DNA from: OLB7 sp966250335
Lineage (GTDB): Bacteria > Bacteroidota > Ignavibacteria > OLB7
Length of the DNA stretch: 64,000 nucleotides
Direction of reading: 5' to 3'
Assembly: GCA_966250335.1 (NCBI GenBank)
Contig: CBINGZ010000014.1
Span: forward strand, 1 to 64,000
Made by a program: the position numbers and the translations under genes. The stretch's first letter is position 1, and the number at the start of each line of letters is the position of its first letter. The notes under the pieces are model-generated. The model was not told the DNA's origin and searched no databases. It saw only the letters and a program-made list of their open reading frames with translations. This document shows positions 62,077 through 64,000 of the stretch, piece by piece.

Positions 62077-63942
62077 ATGACATTCCCCGCAGCTCGGCTC
62101 AGTAGGTATGCGGCGCTTCTCGCCCTCGGAGGCCTCGCATCGTGTGTTCTGGCCCAGCCAATGAACGCTCAGGACGATCGGGAGCGGACGCGTCTCGACC
62201 GCCTCATCGCGGGCATGATCGGTACCTCCCTCGACGACATCATCTGGTCCGATATCGCCGTCTATCAGATGCGCGACGACTTCCTCAACAGGCTGAACGC
62301 CAGTCTGGAGGCCGAGAGCACGGCCGACCGTGAGAGACTGGAGGAGATCGGTCAGATCATCCACGAGGAAGGTCCGCTGGCGAACTTCGCCGACGCCATG
62401 ATCCAGATCGTTCAGGATCCTCGCGCCAGAGGCGGTGTCACGGCCATCAAGAAGCTCATCGCCACCAAGTACGGTGTTGAAGAGGATGGGCTGGATGAGA
62501 CCGAAGTCGGCAACGCCTCCGGTATCGCCCGCGCGATCGTGAACCGTCGTCAGGCTCGTCCGAAAGAGTTCTACATCATCGCCGCCAAGGATATCGAGAC
62601 CCCGCGCATCATCGCGCTGGTGGGCGTATCGCGCGACGAGGTGACCAACAAGCAGGCGGTGAAGCTGGTCCGCGGCGGAAGCGAGGTCTTCACCTACCTC
62701 AGCTCCAACCGTACCGACACGAACATGTACAGCGAGCTGAAGCAGGCGATCAGCGAGCGGAGCTCGATGCTTCCGAACGTCACCTTCAGCATGCGGGATC
62801 TGAGCAACGTCGTCTTCGTCAACAAGAGCAAGGCGCGCGCCAACTATCTGGACGAGAACAGGTACCCCTGGGTGCTGACCGGCATCAGCGAGGGGCGGCC
62901 GCTGCGGGGCGAGCCGCGTGAGTCGACCGACGATTCGCTGGCGGAGGAGGAAGGGGATGCAGGAGGTCTCTTCGCCGGAGGAGGCGACGCCGGTCTCTTC
63001 GGCAACGGCAACAACGCCAACAAGATCGACGGCGCCCGCGTCCCGAACACCGGCGAGTATCCGTATGAGTTCAGCGTCGGCAACGACGTCATCGCATCGT
63101 TCCGCGCCTACAAGAAGAACGCCGAGGGGAAGGTGATCCCGGAGCCGAAGTGGGGTGTGGAACTGAAGAACAATTTCGATGAAATCAACTACCCCTCGAT
63201 CTGGGGCGGTCGCATGACCCTGAACGCCATCCTTGAGGATGTGAAGCTCGGCGCCGTGCTCCCGCAGCCGCTCCGCTTCGGCGACAGCACGATCGCCACC
63301 AGCGGTATCGGCTCCTACCAGCAGAAGATCATCGGCGGCTACGGTCTTGTCTTCTCCGGCGACTTCTCGGCGCCGCTGATCGACAACTCGGGGCTCTTCA
63401 ACGTCTACGCCACCTACACCTTCAGCGAGGTCGGCACGGATAACATGGCGCTGCAGACCTTCCGCATGGTCAACAACGAGAAGGTGATCGAGACGCCGGG
63501 GGAGACGGCCTACCTGATCCGCTGGGCTCTCCAGACCTACTACTCGTTCGGCTTCTTCCTGGACGCCGAGGCGAAGTATCTCTTCCGCCTGAAGCTGGGC
63601 GGCACCGCCTACGGGGTGGACGACTTCGTCCGCGAGCAGGATCTGAACCCGAGAGGGGAGCAGGACGCTCCGGTCTTCGCCAAGTCGTTCAGCCAGACGA
63701 AGGCGGGTGTCTCCGGCAAGATCGAGTTCATGAAGAGCGGCATCAACACGCCGTACGGCATGGGGGTGCAGTACTTCGACCAGTCGGTCCTCACGAACTT
63801 CTGGATCCAGTTCTTCCCGAACCAGCGCTGGGACGTGAAGCTGGAAGGAAAGTATTTCGTGCCGATGCTGCGCGATGCCTACGCGTGGGAGAACGAGAGC
63901 CTTGTGGTTCCCTCGGTAAGCGTCAAGTACCATTTCAACTAA
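62077..63942 (+). CDS. Outer-membrane protein next to the PorM-like gene
   Basis: This 621-residue protein has a signal peptide ('RYAALLALGGLASCVLAQ'). The helical N-terminal part (about 30-230; 'SLDDIIWSDIAVYQMRDDFL') is followed by a low-complexity Gly/Asp linker (about 300-325, 'GGLFAGGGDAGLFGNGNNAN'). The C-terminal half consists of amphipathic strands ending 'LVVPSVSVKYHFN', the aromatic terminus of outer-membrane barrels. It lies 132 bp after the PorM-like gene on the same strand, with the hairpin between. A GldN identity was considered and not supported. It may be an outer-membrane partner of the T9SS. No family was recognised. Confidence 0.6.
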   Translation: MTFPAARLSRYAALLALGGLASCVLAQPMNAQDDRERTRLDRLIAGMIGTSLDDIIWSDIAVYQMRDDFLNRLNASLEAESTADRERLEEIGQIIHEEGPLANFADAMIQIVQDPRARGGVTAIKKLIATKYGVEEDGLDETEVGNASGIARAIVNRRQARPKEFYIIAAKDIETPRIIALVGVSRDEVTNKQAVKLVRGGSEVFTYLSSNRTDTNMYSELKQAISERSSMLPNVTFSMRDLSNVVFVNKSKARANYLDENRYPWVLTGISEGRPLRGEPRESTDDSLAEEEGDAGGLFAGGGDAGLFGNGNNANKIDGARVPNTGEYPYEFSVGNDVIASFRAYKKNAEGKVIPEPKWGVELKNNFDEINYPSIWGGRMTLNAILEDVKLGAVLPQPLRFGDSTIATSGIGSYQQKIIGGYGLVFSGDFSAPLIDNSGLFNVYATYTFSEVGTDNMALQTFRMVNNEKVIETPGETAYLIRWALQTYYSFGFFLDAEAKYLFRLKLGGTAYGVDDFVREQDLNPRGEQDAPVFAKSFSQTKAGVSGKIEFMKSGINTPYGMGVQYFDQSVLTNFWIQFFPNQRWDVKLEGKYFVPMLRDAYAWENESLVVPSVSVKYHFN

Positions 63943-63988
63943 CAACGTCGAATCGCGAACCATTGCCAACGATATGAACGAGGTATCA

Positions 63989-64000
63989 ATGAAGACGATA
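63989..64000 (+). CDS. Probable start of a further gene (cut by the window)
   Basis: ATGAAGACGATA encodes MKTI, a typical signal-peptide opening, with GAGGT 4 bases upstream. It is 46 bases after the outer-membrane protein stop. Only four codons are visible, so no function can be given. Confidence 0.3.

Noticed and set aside
62077..63942. Identity as GldN/PorN
   Set aside because: The protein is twice the usual length and half of it looks like an outer-membrane barrel. Only position beside a PorM-like gene suggested it.

Overview
This is a high-GC bacterial chromosome segment from the FCB (Bacteroidota/Chlorobiota) superphylum. The evidence is four large exported proteins with the C-terminal PNP...GTY sorting domain of the type IX secretion system (T9SS), candidate T9SS components (a PorW/SprE-like TPR lipoprotein and a GldM/PorM-like anchored protein), a CzcA-TolC fusion of the kind known from Bacteroidota, and Bacteroidota-style promoters (TTG, about 20 bp, TAnnTTTG) ahead of several genes. 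The GC-rich composition and moderate use of Shine-Dalgarno sequences fit an Ignavibacteria/Kapabacteria-like lineage better than a typical low-GC Bacteroidia. This placement is an inference. No rRNA, tRNA, CRISPR array, phage or insertion sequence was recognised.

Layout. 0-9.5 kb: 3' end of a T9SS cargo gene, a TPR-HTH regulator, a LOG-like protein divergent from dcd, an RtcB-like RNA ligase, a lipoprotein/phosphotransferase pair and a second TPR-HTH regulator. 9.5-14.7 kb: a giant repetitive T9SS cargo protein translationally coupled to an OmpA-family protein. 14.8-21 kb: a heavy-metal efflux operon (small His/Cys-rich exported protein, CzcA fused to TolC, CzcB). 21-33 kb: mostly single genes (RhiA-like, alpha/beta hydrolase, VOC protein, HhH protein, threonine-synthase-like enzyme, SRPBCC protein, 5'-nucleotidase, outer-membrane barrel, haem-binding protein, HAD phosphatase, two lipoproteins). 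33-39 kb: a TIGR01777-type epimerase, then a catabolic cassette of amine/amino-acid permease, glutamine-synthetase-like ligase, SDR and aldehyde dehydrogenase. 39-50 kb: a YCF48-repeat T9SS protein, a SWIM-SNF2 helicase, a zinc metallopeptidase, another T9SS cargo protein and a third TPR-HTH regulator. 50.5-64 kb: housekeeping genes (dnaG, pyrK, pyrD, pcrA/uvrD) interleaved with the PorW-like gene, then the PorM-like gene and an outer-membrane protein at the right edge.

Main observations. All three TPR-HTH regulators sit directly next to a T9SS cargo gene, which suggests regulator-cargo modules. The permease-ligase-SDR-ALDH cassette looks like a gamma-glutamylated amino-alcohol or amine degradation route. 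A four-arm REP-like element of about 174 bp occurs twice, each time between the 3' ends of convergent genes. The CzcA-TolC fusion carries a signal-peptide-like segment exactly at its junction.
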